A stretch of DNA of 64,000 nucleotides from Litoribacillus peritrichatus (GTDB taxonomy: Bacteria > Pseudomonadota > Gammaproteobacteria > Pseudomonadales > Litoribrevibacteraceae): contig NZ_BAABBN010000007.1 in NCBI RefSeq assembly GCF_039537985.1, positions 1,414,533 through 1,478,532 on the forward strand. Direction: 5' to 3'. The notes beneath the pieces are model-generated. The model ran no database searches. It was not told the DNA's origin and was given only the letters and a program-made list of their open reading frames with translations. This document shows, piece after piece, positions 1 through 7,728 of the stretch. The stretch's first letter is position 1, and every line of letters begins with the position of its first letter. Both the position numbers and the translations under genes were made by a program.

Positions 1-1
1 A

Positions 2-172
2 ACCGGCATAATGAATCGTGAAGAAATGCTGCTTCATGTTATTACTCATGGCGGTTATCATCGGGGTCAGGTCGGTCAAATCATTCGGGCGGCGTCTGTG
101 AATCCGCCTCGTGATATATTGACTCGGTTTTTACATGTTAGTGAACCTTTTCGCCGAGAAAATAATACTTAA
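2..172 (+). CDS. DinB-family protein, C-terminal end only
   Basis: An open frame enters from the left edge and stops at TAA 170-172, giving the last 56 residues. The segment contains HVITHGGYHRGQVGQIIR, which matches the conserved final helix region of DinB/YfiT-type four-helix proteins. In that family a histidine in this H-x3-H-x3-H-like context takes part in metal binding. The cellular role of such proteins varies (thiol transferases and damage-inducible proteins), so no specific function is assigned. The N-terminal two thirds lie outside the window. Confidence 0.75.
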   Translation, partial: TGIMNREEMLLHVITHGGYHRGQVGQIIRAASVNPPRDILTRFLHVSEPFRRENNT

Positions 173-350
173 CAAACTGTTCTTCTGATTAGAGATAAGC
201 CCCTAACGGCTTCCGGCTCATAGCATAGATGGGCTCAATATCGCCATTCATCATTTATCAATAATAGGGTCAGCATTAAAGCCGCTTTCGTCAAATGATG
301 AAGTGAGGGAAAGAGGGGACGCAGTTGGTGGAGTAACGCACTACACTCGG

Positions 351-399
351 TTTGTATTGTAATGCTGCTCCATTTAATAGGGCCGCATTACAATACAAA
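351..399. repeat. perfect 15-bp inverted repeat
   Basis: The arms TTTGTATTGTAATGC (351-365) and GCATTACAATACAAA (385-399) are exact reverse complements separated by 19 bases. They lie in the 260-base gap between the DinB-like tail and the minus-strand hydrolase. Neither strand has a convincing U-tract directly after the stem. It may be a terminator variant, an mRNA 3' end structure for the hydrolase, or a remnant of a small repeat element. Confidence 0.7.
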
Positions 400-432
400 A
401 AGGCTTAAACTCAGCGCCTCAATTGGTCACTG

Positions 433-1212
433 TTAAGCCGCAAGCGGTTGTTTGATGTAACGGGTTACCCATGCGCCAATAGTTTCTGCCACATACTCCG
501 CATCTTCTTTACGAGTGATCAGGTGGTCTGTCTGGTCAAGAGACACAAAACTCTTTGGATGCATGGCCGCCTGATAGATGTGGGCCGCTTCTTCAATTTC
601 AACGGTGTCATCAATTGGCGAGTGCATGATCAGCAGTGCTTTTTTCAGCTTGCGAATCTTTTCATCCAGCTTTTGTTCCTGAATGTCTTCCAGGAAGTGT
701 TGTTTGATGGTGAATTCACGACCACTCAATTTCACCAATGCGCATCCGCAGTCTTCAATTTCTTCGCGGTGTGCTTCAAAAAGGTGAGCAACGTGAGCCG
801 GGTCACTCGGTGCGCCAACGGTAACCACCGCTTTGGCGGAAGGCACTTGGTCTGCACATGCAAGCACGGCAGCTCCGCCCAAGCTGTGACCAATCAATAA
901 GGTAGGCGCTTCGTATTCTTCTTCAAGGAACCTGGCAGCAGCCACTAAGTCTTCAATGTTGGAAGAAAAGTTGGTGTTGGCAAAGTCGCCTTCGCTGCTT
1001 CCCAGGCCGGTAAAATCAAATCGCAGTACGGCAACACCTCGTTGTGCCAGTTCGCGACCAATTCGGCTGGCTGCAACACTGGTTTTTGAACACGTGAAGC
1101 AATGCGCAAACAATGCGTAGGCTTTAGGGTCTTCGGGACTTTCAAGCATGCCATCAAGGCGAAGATTGTCAGAATTAGTGAAGGTAACTTTTTGTCTTAT
1201 AACCTTTGTCAT
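433..1212 (-). CDS. alpha/beta hydrolase of the type often joined to OsmC
   Basis: This 259-residue cytoplasmic protein has an alpha/beta-hydrolase fold. GHSLGG gives the nucleophile Ser110. HSPIDDTV supplies a likely acid at Asp202, and TDH supplies His231, completing a catalytic triad. The early sequence with AHCFTCSKT and RFDFTGLGSSEG is typical of the hydrolase half of proteins annotated as bifunctional alpha/beta hydrolase/OsmC, but no OsmC domain follows: the protein stops after the hydrolase. The substrate is unknown. The start ATG at 1212 is preceded by an AAAAGGG-like ribosome site. It appears monocistronic, with noncoding DNA on both sides. Confidence 0.8.
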   Translation of the reverse strand: MTKVIRQKVTFTNSDNLRLDGMLESPEDPKAYALFAHCFTCSKTSVAASRIGRELAQRGVAVLRFDFTGLGSSEGDFANTNFSSNIEDLVAAARFLEEEYEAPTLLIGHSLGGAAVLACADQVPSAKAVVTVGAPSDPAHVAHLFEAHREEIEDCGCALVKLSGREFTIKQHFLEDIQEQKLDEKIRKLKKALLIMHSPIDDTVEIEEAAHIYQAAMHPKSFVSLDQTDHLITRKEDAEYVAETIGAWVTRYIKQPLAA

Positions 1213-1609
1213 AATTAACCCTTTTGAGGTCCTCTAGTGCAATTCTCAAGTATATGGTGAATGCTCGGAGATGCGTTGCTATCGAGAAATACGTAATGAA
1301 CTCTATTTATCAATGCATAGGAGACAGAACATATAATAAATAGGCGTAAGCGAATAGCGTGCCACTTAGCCAAATTTTATTTGATTCAGGTCATGAATAC
1401 AATTGGTAGGCCCTGCCCGTCAGGGGAAATTAATTATTCAATTCAACGATTGTTTGAAATTGGTGCGGAAGTGCACTTTTTGGTAAAAATTGCCTTTTTA
1501 TGGTGCTTTAAAAAGTAAGGGAAGTTCAGCTTATAAAAGGTATCACCCAAGGCAAGAGGCTGAGGTGAATACCTGTTTTTTTTAGCGTCCAGCCTTTCAT
1601 GTGCTCTGG
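1213..1609. other. 397-base intergenic region with no gene seen
   Basis: No convincing coding frame is present. The stretch must carry the promoter of the minus-strand hydrolase near its left end. At its right end it holds a bidirectional terminator-like hairpin (1538-1583). Between them are only AT-rich sequence and a small hairpin, CCCTG (1411-1415) with CAGGG (1421-1425). Confidence 0.6.
1538..1583. terminator. bidirectional hairpin terminator candidate
   Basis: AGGTATCACC (1538-1547) pairs with GGTGAATACCT (1564-1574) with a single bulged A. Eight T follow on the plus strand and TTTTA follows on the minus strand. It is well placed to end the minus-strand lipoprotein gene at 1610. The plus-strand U-tract would also end any transcript coming from the left. 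Confidence 0.6.
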
Positions 1610-2131
1610 TTAGGATTGTAAGACTAAATTGTTGTTTTGATCGTAAACCTTAATCCGAATGCTGTCTGATTCTTCTTTTGAAATAGGGTGGTCAATCGTT
1701 ACAACAGTACAGGGGCTGGTCAACGCGGATGAAGTGAAACTGTCCGGGCCGGGAGTAACCCATTTAACATGCACATTTAATGTATTTTCGCTGAGAGCGG
1801 CTTTTTGAACGATAACGCCATAACCCCCGCTGGATCGTTGCCCCATATTGATTGCTAACACGGCTTGTTCTTGAGCGACATGGTGTTTCATTTTAGGTTT
1901 ACCAATCACGCGCTGTTGTTGCTTTTTTTGAAGTTGATTGAGGTATTGCTGGCCCTGTTTATAGTCAAAAAGTTGGACGCCTGGTTCAGAAATAGAACAT
2001 TGGGCTGACGCATGGCTGACCGACCAGGTTAACTCGGCGGCGCTGGAGAGGGAAGTGCACCCGGCAGCAAACGCAGTCATAGAAAGCGTGAGTGATGTGA
2101 CAATTGAATTACGTCCTTTAAATAAAGTCAT
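1610..2131 (-). CDS. PrcB-like outer lipoprotein
   Basis: This 173-residue precursor has a basic start, a hydrophobic stretch and the lipobox AAGC, which places the lipid-modified cysteine at about residue 25. The mature part contains MGQRSSGGYGVIVQKA, resembling the G-x-GY-x-I core of the PrcB C-terminal domain found in envelope proteins linked to protease complexes. The rest has no motif I recognise. It is transcribed away from the nap operon and shares the divergent region with it, so the FNR site between them could affect both. The family call is moderate and the function is unknown. Confidence 0.6.
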   Translation of the reverse strand: MTLFKGRNSIVTSLTLSMTAFAAGCTSLSSAAELTWSVSHASAQCSISEPGVQLFDYKQGQQYLNQLQKKQQQRVIGKPKMKHHVAQEQAVLAINMGQRSSGGYGVIVQKAALSENTLNVHVKWVTPGPDSFTSSALTSPCTVVTIDHPISKEESDSIRIKVYDQNNNLVLQS

Positions 2132-2145
2132 TTCCTATCCTTCTA

Positions 2146-2159
2146 TTGATCTTGATCAA
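2146..2159 (+). promoter_or_regulatory. FNR/Anr box of the nap operon
   Basis: TTGATCTTGATCAA is a perfect TTGAT-N4-ATCAA site. Its centre (2152.5) lies about 41.5 bases before the start expected from the TACAAT -10 hexamer at 2183-2188. That is the spacing of class II FNR-activated promoters, so nap is likely induced when oxygen is low. Confidence 0.85.
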
Positions 2160-2182
2160 CAAGTCGATCGTCCTAAGGGTAA

Positions 2183-2188
2183 TACAAT
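2183..2188 (+). promoter_or_regulatory. -10 element of the nap promoter
   Basis: TACAAT lies downstream of the FNR box with no good -35 hexamer, as expected when FNR replaces -35 contacts. Transcription would begin near 2194-2195, about 40 bases before napE. Confidence 0.65.
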
Positions 2189-2235
2189 ACCTTCATAGTT
2201 AGTCTACGCTAAAAAATTAAATATTAGTAAGCGAG

Positions 2236-2391
2236 ATGATGAGTATGGACGATATCGAAAAAAAAGATGAACGGAACATGTTTTTGTTCATGACTGTGGT
2301 TCTTTTCCCAATTCTATCTGTGGCGATTGTTGGCGGTTATGGCTTCATGGTTTGGATCAGCCAGATCCTGATGGGGCCTCCGGGAGCTTAA
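2236..2391 (+). CDS. napE: NapE, small membrane protein of the nitrate reductase operon
   Basis: The 51-residue product has a charged N-terminus followed by one transmembrane helix. LFPILSVAIVGGYGFMVW and a GPPG tail are characteristic of NapE. Its function is not established, but it is often the first gene of nap operons in alpha- and gammaproteobacteria. Two closely spaced in-frame ATG codons (2236, 2239) and a third at 2245 are possible starts. The AAGCGAG motif at 2229-2235 is better spaced for 2245, which would give 48 residues. The stop at 2391 is next to the napF start at 2393. Confidence 0.85.
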   Translation: MMSMDDIEKKDERNMFLFMTVVLFPILSVAIVGGYGFMVWISQILMGPPGA

Positions 2392-2392
2392 C

Positions 2393-2968
2393 ATGGATAA
2401 AGCCCGTCGTGCCTTATTTCGAGGTCGCTTTGCTTCGAAAAAGGCAGCAGAAACACAAGTGATTCATATGCCCTGGGCATTGAGTGATGATGTTTTTCTG
2501 GATCAGTGCACACGTTGCAATAAGTGCGCTGAAGCATGCCCAGAGCAAGTCATTGTGAAGGGGGATGGTGGCTTTCCTACTGTCAATTTTAATCAGGGTG
2601 AATGCACATTCTGTGGGGATTGTGTGACTGTTTGCCCAGAACCTATCTTTAACGATCAGTCTGAATCGCCTTGGGATTTAATCGCAGAGATTACAGATGC
2701 ATCGCAACATCAATCCGTTTCTTTGGATGGGGTTTGCATGGTTCAAAAAGGCATTGTATGCCAGAGCTGCAAAGATGTGTGTGATGTAAGAGCGATCAAT
2801 ATGAAATACAACCAGGCTTCGATGCCTGAACCTGTGATTAATAATGACGTATGTAATGGGTGCGGCGCATGTGTTTCAACTTGCCCAACTGCAGCAATTC
2901 ATATGATATCCATGCCCGGTCAGCCTACCACTTCTAAAGGAGAGAACGCGAGTTATGCGATCGCCTGA
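2393..2968 (+). CDS. napF: NapF, ferredoxin-type iron-sulfur protein
   Basis: This 191-residue cytoplasmic protein has four cysteine clusters: C39/42/45/49, C71/74/77/81, C115/123/126/130 and C154/157/160/164. The third is irregular. NapF proteins bind several [4Fe-4S] clusters and are thought to help mature or load the iron-sulfur centre of NapA before export. RRALFRGRF near the start is typical of NapF. The gene begins one base after the napE stop, and its end overlaps napD by 14 bases, so translation is probably coupled. Confidence 0.93.
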   Translation: MDKARRALFRGRFASKKAAETQVIHMPWALSDDVFLDQCTRCNKCAEACPEQVIVKGDGGFPTVNFNQGECTFCGDCVTVCPEPIFNDQSESPWDLIAEITDASQHQSVSLDGVCMVQKGIVCQSCKDVCDVRAINMKYNQASMPEPVINNDVCNGCGACVSTCPTAAIHMISMPGQPTTSKGENASYAIA

Positions 2969-3239
2969 GCAATACATCAGCGCTTTGGATGGGGAATACC
3001 ATATTTCCAGTGCCATCGTGCAATTTAAACCCGAGCTTATGTGCCGTGTGAATAAGCAAATCGGGGAACTTGAAGGCGCAGAAATAAGCGCAACGGATCA
3101 AGACAAAGGTAAGTTGGTTGTCGTGGTTGAGAGTGAAACAGAACGTGGCATGGTCTCCGTGATAGACCAAATTAAAGATGTCGATGGTGTTGTCAATGTT
3201 TCTCTGGTGTATCACCAGATTGACGATGAGAACGAATAA
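2955..3239 (+). CDS. napD: NapD, NapA-specific Tat chaperone
   Basis: The 94-residue protein contains HISSAIVQFKPE and a DxVxGVVNVSLVYHQ-like end typical of NapD. NapD is a ferredoxin-fold chaperone that binds the twin-arginine signal of NapA and holds it until cofactor insertion is complete. It lies directly before napA and overlaps napF. A ribosome site (AAAGGAGAG) lies just before the ATG, inside the end of napF. Confidence 0.92.
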   Translation: MRSPEQYISALDGEYHISSAIVQFKPELMCRVNKQIGELEGAEISATDQDKGKLVVVVESETERGMVSVIDQIKDVDGVVNVSLVYHQIDDENE

Positions 3240-3290
3240 AGATTTTTTGTAATTTAAAAATGATAACTCAGCATAAGCTTGGGGTGAGAG

Positions 3291-5786
3291 ATGAAACTAA
3301 CTCGTCGTGATTATATTAAGGCACAAGCAGCAGCTACGGCTGCTGCTGCAGCTGGAATTTCGTTACCGGCACAGGCCAGTAATGTGATTACCAGTTCAAA
3401 GGAAACTGAACTTAAGTGGTCCAAGGCGCCGTGTCGATTTTGTGGTACGGGTTGCAGCATTCACGTTGCAACCAAAAAAGGCAAAGTGGTTGCTACCCAC
3501 GGAGACATTAAGTCGGAAGTCAATAAAGGCCTGAGTTGTGTGAAGGGTTACTTCTTATCGAAGATCATGTACGGCAAGGATCGTTTGACCACGCCATTGC
3601 TTCGTAAGACCAACGGTAAGTTTGATAAGAACGGTGAATTTGAACCTGTATCGTGGGATGAAGCCTTCGATATCATGGAAGAAAAGTTCAAGAAGACGTT
3701 GAAAGAAAAAGGCCCGAAAGCGATTGGTATGTTCGGTTCAGGTCAGTGGACTGTCTGGGAAGGCTACGCCGCTTCCAAGCTGATGAAGGCAGGTTTCTTA
3801 TCCAACAACATCGAACCCAATGCTCGTCACTGTATGGCTTCAGCGGTTGCTGGTTTCATGCGTACTTTTGGTATTGATGAGCCAATGGGCTGTTATGACG
3901 ACATGGAAAATGCGGATGCATTTGTTCTGTGGGGTTCTAACATGGCTGAGATGCACCCGATTCTTTGGACGCGTGTCACTGACCGTCGTTTGAGTGCACC
4001 GCATGTTAAAGTCGCTGTGTTATCAACCTATGAGCACCGTTGCTACGACTTGGCTGATATGCCAATGACGTTTGAACCTCAGTCTGATCTTGCAATTCTT
4101 AACTTTATTGCAAATTACATCATTGAAAACGATGCCGTGAATTGGGACTTTGTGAATAAGCACACCAATTTCCGTCGTGGTAATACGGACATTGGTTACG
4201 GCTTGCGCCCAGAACATCCGCTACAGAAAAAAGCGAAGAACGCAGACAAAGCGGGTGGTTCTACCCCGATGAGCTTTGATGAGTTTAAAGAATTTGTCAG
4301 TGAATACACCGTTGAAAAAGCGAGTAAGCTTTCTGGTGTGTCTGAAGATAAGTTGATTGCTTTGGCTAAGATGTATGCCGATCCGAACACCAAAGTCACC
4401 TCGTTCTGGACGATGGGTGTTAACCAGCATACACGTGGGGTTTGGGTGAATAACCTGATTTATAACGTTCACTTGTTAACCGGTAAGATTGCAACACCGG
4501 GTAACAGTCCGTTCTCATTGACTGGCCAGCCGTCAGCGTGTGGTACTGCTCGTGAGGTAGGTACGTTTGCTCACCGTTTACCAGCGGACATGGTGGTTAA
4601 GAACCCTAAACACCGTGCTTTGGCTGAGAAAATCTGGAAGCTACCGAAGGACATCATTCCTGCTAAGCCTGGATATCATGCGGTTCTGCAAAATCGTAAA
4701 TTGAAAGATAGTGAGATCAATGCTTACTGGATTCAGGTGAATAATAACCTGCAAGCAGCACCTAACCTGAACGAAGAAACGCTTCCGGGTTATCGTAATC
4801 CAGACAACTTTATCGTGGTTTCAGATGCCTATCCAACGGTGACGGCACAAGCCGCAGACTTGGTTCTACCAACGGCAATGTGGGTTGAGAAAGAAGGCGC
4901 CTTTGGTAACGCAGAACGTCGTACACAGTTCTGGCATCAGTTGGTGGACGCACCGGGAGAAGCGAAATCAGATTTATGGCAGTTGGTTGAGTTCTCTAAG
5001 CGCTTTACGACGGACGAAGTTTGGCCAGCAGAAGTTTTGAAAGAAAACCCTTCTTACAAAGGTAAGTCGCTTTACGAGGTACTGTATAAGAACGGTAATG
5101 TGGATAAGTATCCGCTTGAACAAACCAGTAAAGATTACAACAACGTTGAAGCAAAAGACTTTGGTTTCTATATCCAGAAAGGCTTGTTTGAAGAATACGC
5201 TGAATTTGGGCGAGATCATGGTCATGATTTGGCGCCGTTTGATCGTTATCACGAAGAGCGGGGCTTGCGCTGGCCGGTTGTGAACGGCAAAGAAACCAAG
5301 TGGCGTTACATTGAAGGCGAAGATCCGTATGTGAAAGAAGGCACGGGTTATCAGTTCTATGGTAAGAAAGACAACAGAGCGATTATTTTTGCGTTGCCTT
5401 TTGAGCCTGCCGCTGAAGCGCCGGATAACGAATACGACCTTTGGTTATGTACTGGCCGTGTCCTTGAACACTGGCATTCAGGGTCTATGACTCAACGTGT
5501 TCCTGAGCTGTATAAGGCCGTGCCAAACGCGGTATGTTACATGCACCCGGAAGACGCCAAGAAACGTGGATTACGTCGTGGTGATGAAATCAAAGTGACC
5601 TCTCGTCGAGGCGATATTCGAACTCGTGTGGAAACCCGAGGACGAAATAAGCCACCGGTAGGTTTGGTGTTTGTTCCTTGGTTTGATGCGTCTCAGTTGA
5701 TCAACAAAGTGACACTGGATGCAACCGATCCAATCTCTAAGCAGACGGACTATAAAAAGTGCGCTGTGAAGATTGAGAAAGCATAA
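3291..5786 (+). CDS. napA: NapA, periplasmic nitrate reductase catalytic subunit
   Basis: This 831-residue molybdoprotein reduces nitrate to nitrite in the periplasm. TRRDYIKA near the start followed by an alanine-rich hydrophobic stretch ending AQA is a twin-arginine signal. C48, C51, C55 and C83 bind the [4Fe-4S] cluster, and Cys181 in NARHCMAS is the expected molybdenum ligand. The length matches E. coli NapA (828). A Shine-Dalgarno GGGGTGAG precedes the ATG. The upstream chaperone genes and downstream napB and napC complete the electron path from quinol via NapC and NapB. Confidence 0.97.
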   Translation: MKLTRRDYIKAQAAATAAAAAGISLPAQASNVITSSKETELKWSKAPCRFCGTGCSIHVATKKGKVVATHGDIKSEVNKGLSCVKGYFLSKIMYGKDRLTTPLLRKTNGKFDKNGEFEPVSWDEAFDIMEEKFKKTLKEKGPKAIGMFGSGQWTVWEGYAASKLMKAGFLSNNIEPNARHCMASAVAGFMRTFGIDEPMGCYDDMENADAFVLWGSNMAEMHPILWTRVTDRRLSAPHVKVAVLSTYEHRCYDLADMPMTFEPQSDLAILNFIANYIIENDAVNWDFVNKHTNFRRGNTDIGYGLRPEHPLQKKAKNADKAGGSTPMSFDEFKEFVSEYTVEKASKLSGVSEDKLIALAKMYADPNTKVTSFWTMGVNQHTRGVWVNNLIYNVHLLTGKIATPGNSPFSLTGQPSACGTAREVGTFAHRLPADMVVKNPKHRALAEKIWKLPKDIIPAKPGYHAVLQNRKLKDSEINAYWIQVNNNLQAAPNLNEETLPGYRNPDNFIVVSDAYPTVTAQAADLVLPTAMWVEKEGAFGNAERRTQFWHQLVDAPGEAKSDLWQLVEFSKRFTTDEVWPAEVLKENPSYKGKSLYEVLYKNGNVDKYPLEQTSKDYNNVEAKDFGFYIQKGLFEEYAEFGRDHGHDLAPFDRYHEERGLRWPVVNGKETKWRYIEGEDPYVKEGTGYQFYGKKDNRAIIFALPFEPAAEAPDNEYDLWLCTGRVLEHWHSGSMTQRVPELYKAVPNAVCYMHPEDAKKRGLRRGDEIKVTSRRGDIRTRVETRGRNKPPVGLVFVPWFDASQLINKVTLDATDPISKQTDYKKCAVKIEKA

Positions 5787-5799
5787 GGGGAGAAGGATC

Positions 5800-6285
5800 A
5801 TGACTACATTGAATTCAGTTAAAAAATCTGTCAAAGCGGTAGTAACTGGTGTTGCTTTGGTCAGCTCGGTTCTTTTTGCTTCTTCTGCGAGCGCAGGTCA
5901 GGAATACATCTCTACGTTGCGTGGCGAAGTAAAACTGAACCAGGAAGAAAAAGCGCCAGTCATGGCTAAGGTGGAGAATGAGGATATCAAGCGTCAGCGT
6001 GCGTATCCGATGCAACCACCGACCATTCCACATAAAGTGGATAACTATCCGGTGAATAAGAATGCGAACAAGTGCATGTCTTGCCATGCTCGCGATCGTG
6101 CGGAAGAGTCTCAGGCACCGATGGTGAGTGTGACCCACTATATGAACCGTGATGGAAATTTCCTGGCAGAAGTTTCTCCAAGACGTTATTTCTGTAATCA
6201 GTGTCATGTGGTTCAGTTGGATACCAAGCCATTGGTTGAAAATGAGTTCCAGGATGTTTACCAAATAATTGGTGAGAAGAAGTAG
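5800..6285 (+). CDS. napB: NapB, diheme cytochrome c subunit
   Basis: Starting at the ATG at 5800 behind a strong GGGGAGAAGGA site gives 161 residues. A further 9 in-frame codons exist upstream but overlap napA and precede this site. A signal peptide ends at SASA. Two heme motifs, CMSCH and CNQCH, are present, and HARDRAEESQAP resembles other NapB proteins. NapB passes electrons from NapC to NapA in the periplasm. Confidence 0.95.
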   Translation: MTTLNSVKKSVKAVVTGVALVSSVLFASSASAGQEYISTLRGEVKLNQEEKAPVMAKVENEDIKRQRAYPMQPPTIPHKVDNYPVNKNANKCMSCHARDRAEESQAPMVSVTHYMNRDGNFLAEVSPRRYFCNQCHVVQLDTKPLVENEFQDVYQIIGEKK

Positions 6286-6300
6286 CCTGAGGAGACACGA

Positions 6301-6885
6301 ATGAATGCCATAAAAAAATATTTAAAGGTCCTTAACAGACCAAGCGTGCATTACAGTTTGGGTTTCCTGACTTTGGGCGGTTTTATTGCAGGTATCATTT
6401 TCTGGGGGGCGTTTAACACCGCCCTGGAAGCGACCAATACCGAGACGTTTTGTACGGGTTGTCATGAAATGCGCGATAACGTATTTCAGGAGCTAAAAAC
6501 AACCATACACTACACCAACCGTTCGGGCGTAAGGGCAACGTGTTCAGACTGTCACGTTCCGCATAACTGGACGGATAAAATTGCTCGTAAGATGCAGGCT
6601 TCGAAAGAGGTGTGGGGCAAAATTTTCGGCACCATTGATACGCGTGAAAAGTTCCAGGAGCACAGAAGACGTTTGGCTGAAAACGAGTGGCGACGGTTGA
6701 AAGCGAACGATTCTCTAGAATGCCGTAACTGCCATAACTTTGACTTTATGGACTTTACTCGCCAAAGCAAGCGGGCCATGGAGCAGCACTCAACGGCCTT
6801 GGCCAGTGGCGAGAAAACCTGTATTGACTGCCATAAGGGGATTGCCCACCACCTTCCTGACATGAAAGGTGTTGAGGGCTGGTAA
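6301..6885 (+). CDS. napC: NapC, membrane tetraheme quinol dehydrogenase
   Basis: The protein has 194 residues. One N-terminal transmembrane helix (about residues 18-40) anchors a periplasmic domain with four heme motifs: CTGCH, CSDCH, CRNCH and CIDCH. CHEMRD and CHKGIAHHLP are hallmarks of the NapC/NirT family. NapC takes electrons from the quinol pool for NapB/NapA. No napGH genes are present, so NapC appears to be the only quinol route. It is the last gene of the operon and is followed by a strong terminator. Confidence 0.96.
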   Translation: MNAIKKYLKVLNRPSVHYSLGFLTLGGFIAGIIFWGAFNTALEATNTETFCTGCHEMRDNVFQELKTTIHYTNRSGVRATCSDCHVPHNWTDKIARKMQASKEVWGKIFGTIDTREKFQEHRRRLAENEWRRLKANDSLECRNCHNFDFMDFTRQSKRAMEQHSTALASGEKTCIDCHKGIAHHLPDMKGVEGW

Positions 6886-6924
6886 TTAGAATGACTTGAA
6901 TTAGCTCGATCCTCTGGTTAAATT

Positions 6925-6951
6925 AACCGCCCAACTTTGGGCGGTTTTTTT
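6925..6951 (+). terminator. Rho-independent terminator of the nap operon
   Basis: AACCGCCCA and TGGGCGGTT form a 9-bp GC-rich stem with an ACTT loop, followed by a run of T to 6951. It separates napC from moaB. Confidence 0.92.
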
Positions 6952-6999
6952 ATGAGTTCAAACTATTTAGCATTAACTTTTTAAGGCGGAATCTGATTT

Positions 7000-7515
7000 A
7001 TGGGACATTCATCGGCGAAGGAATTTAAAGCGGCACGTATTGCTGTGTTGACGGTTTCAGATACTCGTACCTTAGCGGAAGACACTTCTGGCCAATATTT
7101 GGTGGACGCCCTGACGGAAGCCGGACACTCGTTGTCGGATCGAAAACTCATCATCGACGATGTGTATCAAATGAGGGCGGTGGTTTCCCAGTGGGTCGCC
7201 TCCGAAGAAATACAAATTGTACTGATCACGGGCGGCACCGGGTTCACTGGCAGAGATACGACGCCGGAGGCAATGAGGCCGTTGTTTGATCGTGAAATTG
7301 AAGGCTTTGGTGAGTTGTTCCGTCAGGTGTCTTATCAAGAAATTGGTACTTCGACGGTTCAGTCCCGAGCATTAGCCGGTTTTGCTAATGGCACCGCAAT
7401 TTTTTGTATGCCTGGTTCCACTAACGCATGTAAAACGGCTTGGACGAAAATACTGCAAGAACAGTTGGATAACCGCCATCGTCCTTGTAACTTCATGCCT
7501 CATGTTAAACCTTAA
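7000..7515 (+). CDS. moaB: MoaB, molybdopterin adenylyltransferase-like protein
   Basis: The 171-residue product matches E. coli MoaB in length and carries LTVSDTR near the start, ITGGTGFTGRDTTPEA in the middle and FCMPGSTNA near the end, all typical of the MoaB/Mog fold. The family adenylylates molybdopterin before metal insertion, although E. coli MoaB itself is thought to be inactive and Mog does the work. A Shine-Dalgarno AAGGCGGA lies about 10 bases before ATG 7000. It sits next to the molybdoenzyme operon nap but behind a terminator, so it is transcribed separately. Confidence 0.93.
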   Translation: MGHSSAKEFKAARIAVLTVSDTRTLAEDTSGQYLVDALTEAGHSLSDRKLIIDDVYQMRAVVSQWVASEEIQIVLITGGTGFTGRDTTPEAMRPLFDREIEGFGELFRQVSYQEIGTSTVQSRALAGFANGTAIFCMPGSTNACKTAWTKILQEQLDNRHRPCNFMPHVKP

Positions 7516-7564
7516 GCTTGTTCTGTTCGGGTAAACGCTTCTTCTGGGTGGGTAGCTCGACTTC

Positions 7565-7599
7565 AATGCCGGACATAAGTGCGTCTTATTTCCGGCATT
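7565..7599 (+). terminator. hairpin downstream of moaB
   Basis: AATGCCGGA (7565-7573) pairs with TCCGGCATT (7591-7599). Inside it ATAAG pairs with CTTAT after one mismatch, leaving a 5-base loop. Only a weak T-rich tail follows, so this is a probable but not classic terminator. Confidence 0.5.
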
Positions 7600-7728
7600 T
7601 GGTTACATTTTGTTCTGTGGGTAATTTCCCACATAGAATGGGTCATTTCATACGCATTAATGCGTCATCATGCTTCTATACTGTCTATTGTGACCGAAAT
7701 GATCGCCATAAAGGCGCAAGTGGAGAGT

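Noticed and set aside
301..350. possible mobile-element end near GTTGGTGGAGTAACGCAC
   Set aside because: The string resembles common intergenic repeats in other bacteria, but no transposase, target duplication or second copy is visible here.
448..900. long plus-strand open frame opposite the alpha/beta hydrolase
   Set aside because: It lies on the opposite strand of a gene with a full catalytic triad and shows no domain or ribosome site, so it is a shadow frame.
1381..1400. FNR-like half site TTGATTCAGGTCAT
   Set aside because: Only the left half matches, and it is not placed relative to a recognisable promoter.
5773..5799. nine-codon upstream extension of napB
   Set aside because: It overlaps the napA end and precedes the strong GGGGAGAAGGA site, which fits ATG 5800 and a normal signal peptide.
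7579..7728. 50-codon upstream extension of the GGDEF-EAL protein
   Set aside because: It crosses the probable moaB terminator hairpin and lacks a ribosome site; the first membrane helix starts after ATG 7729.
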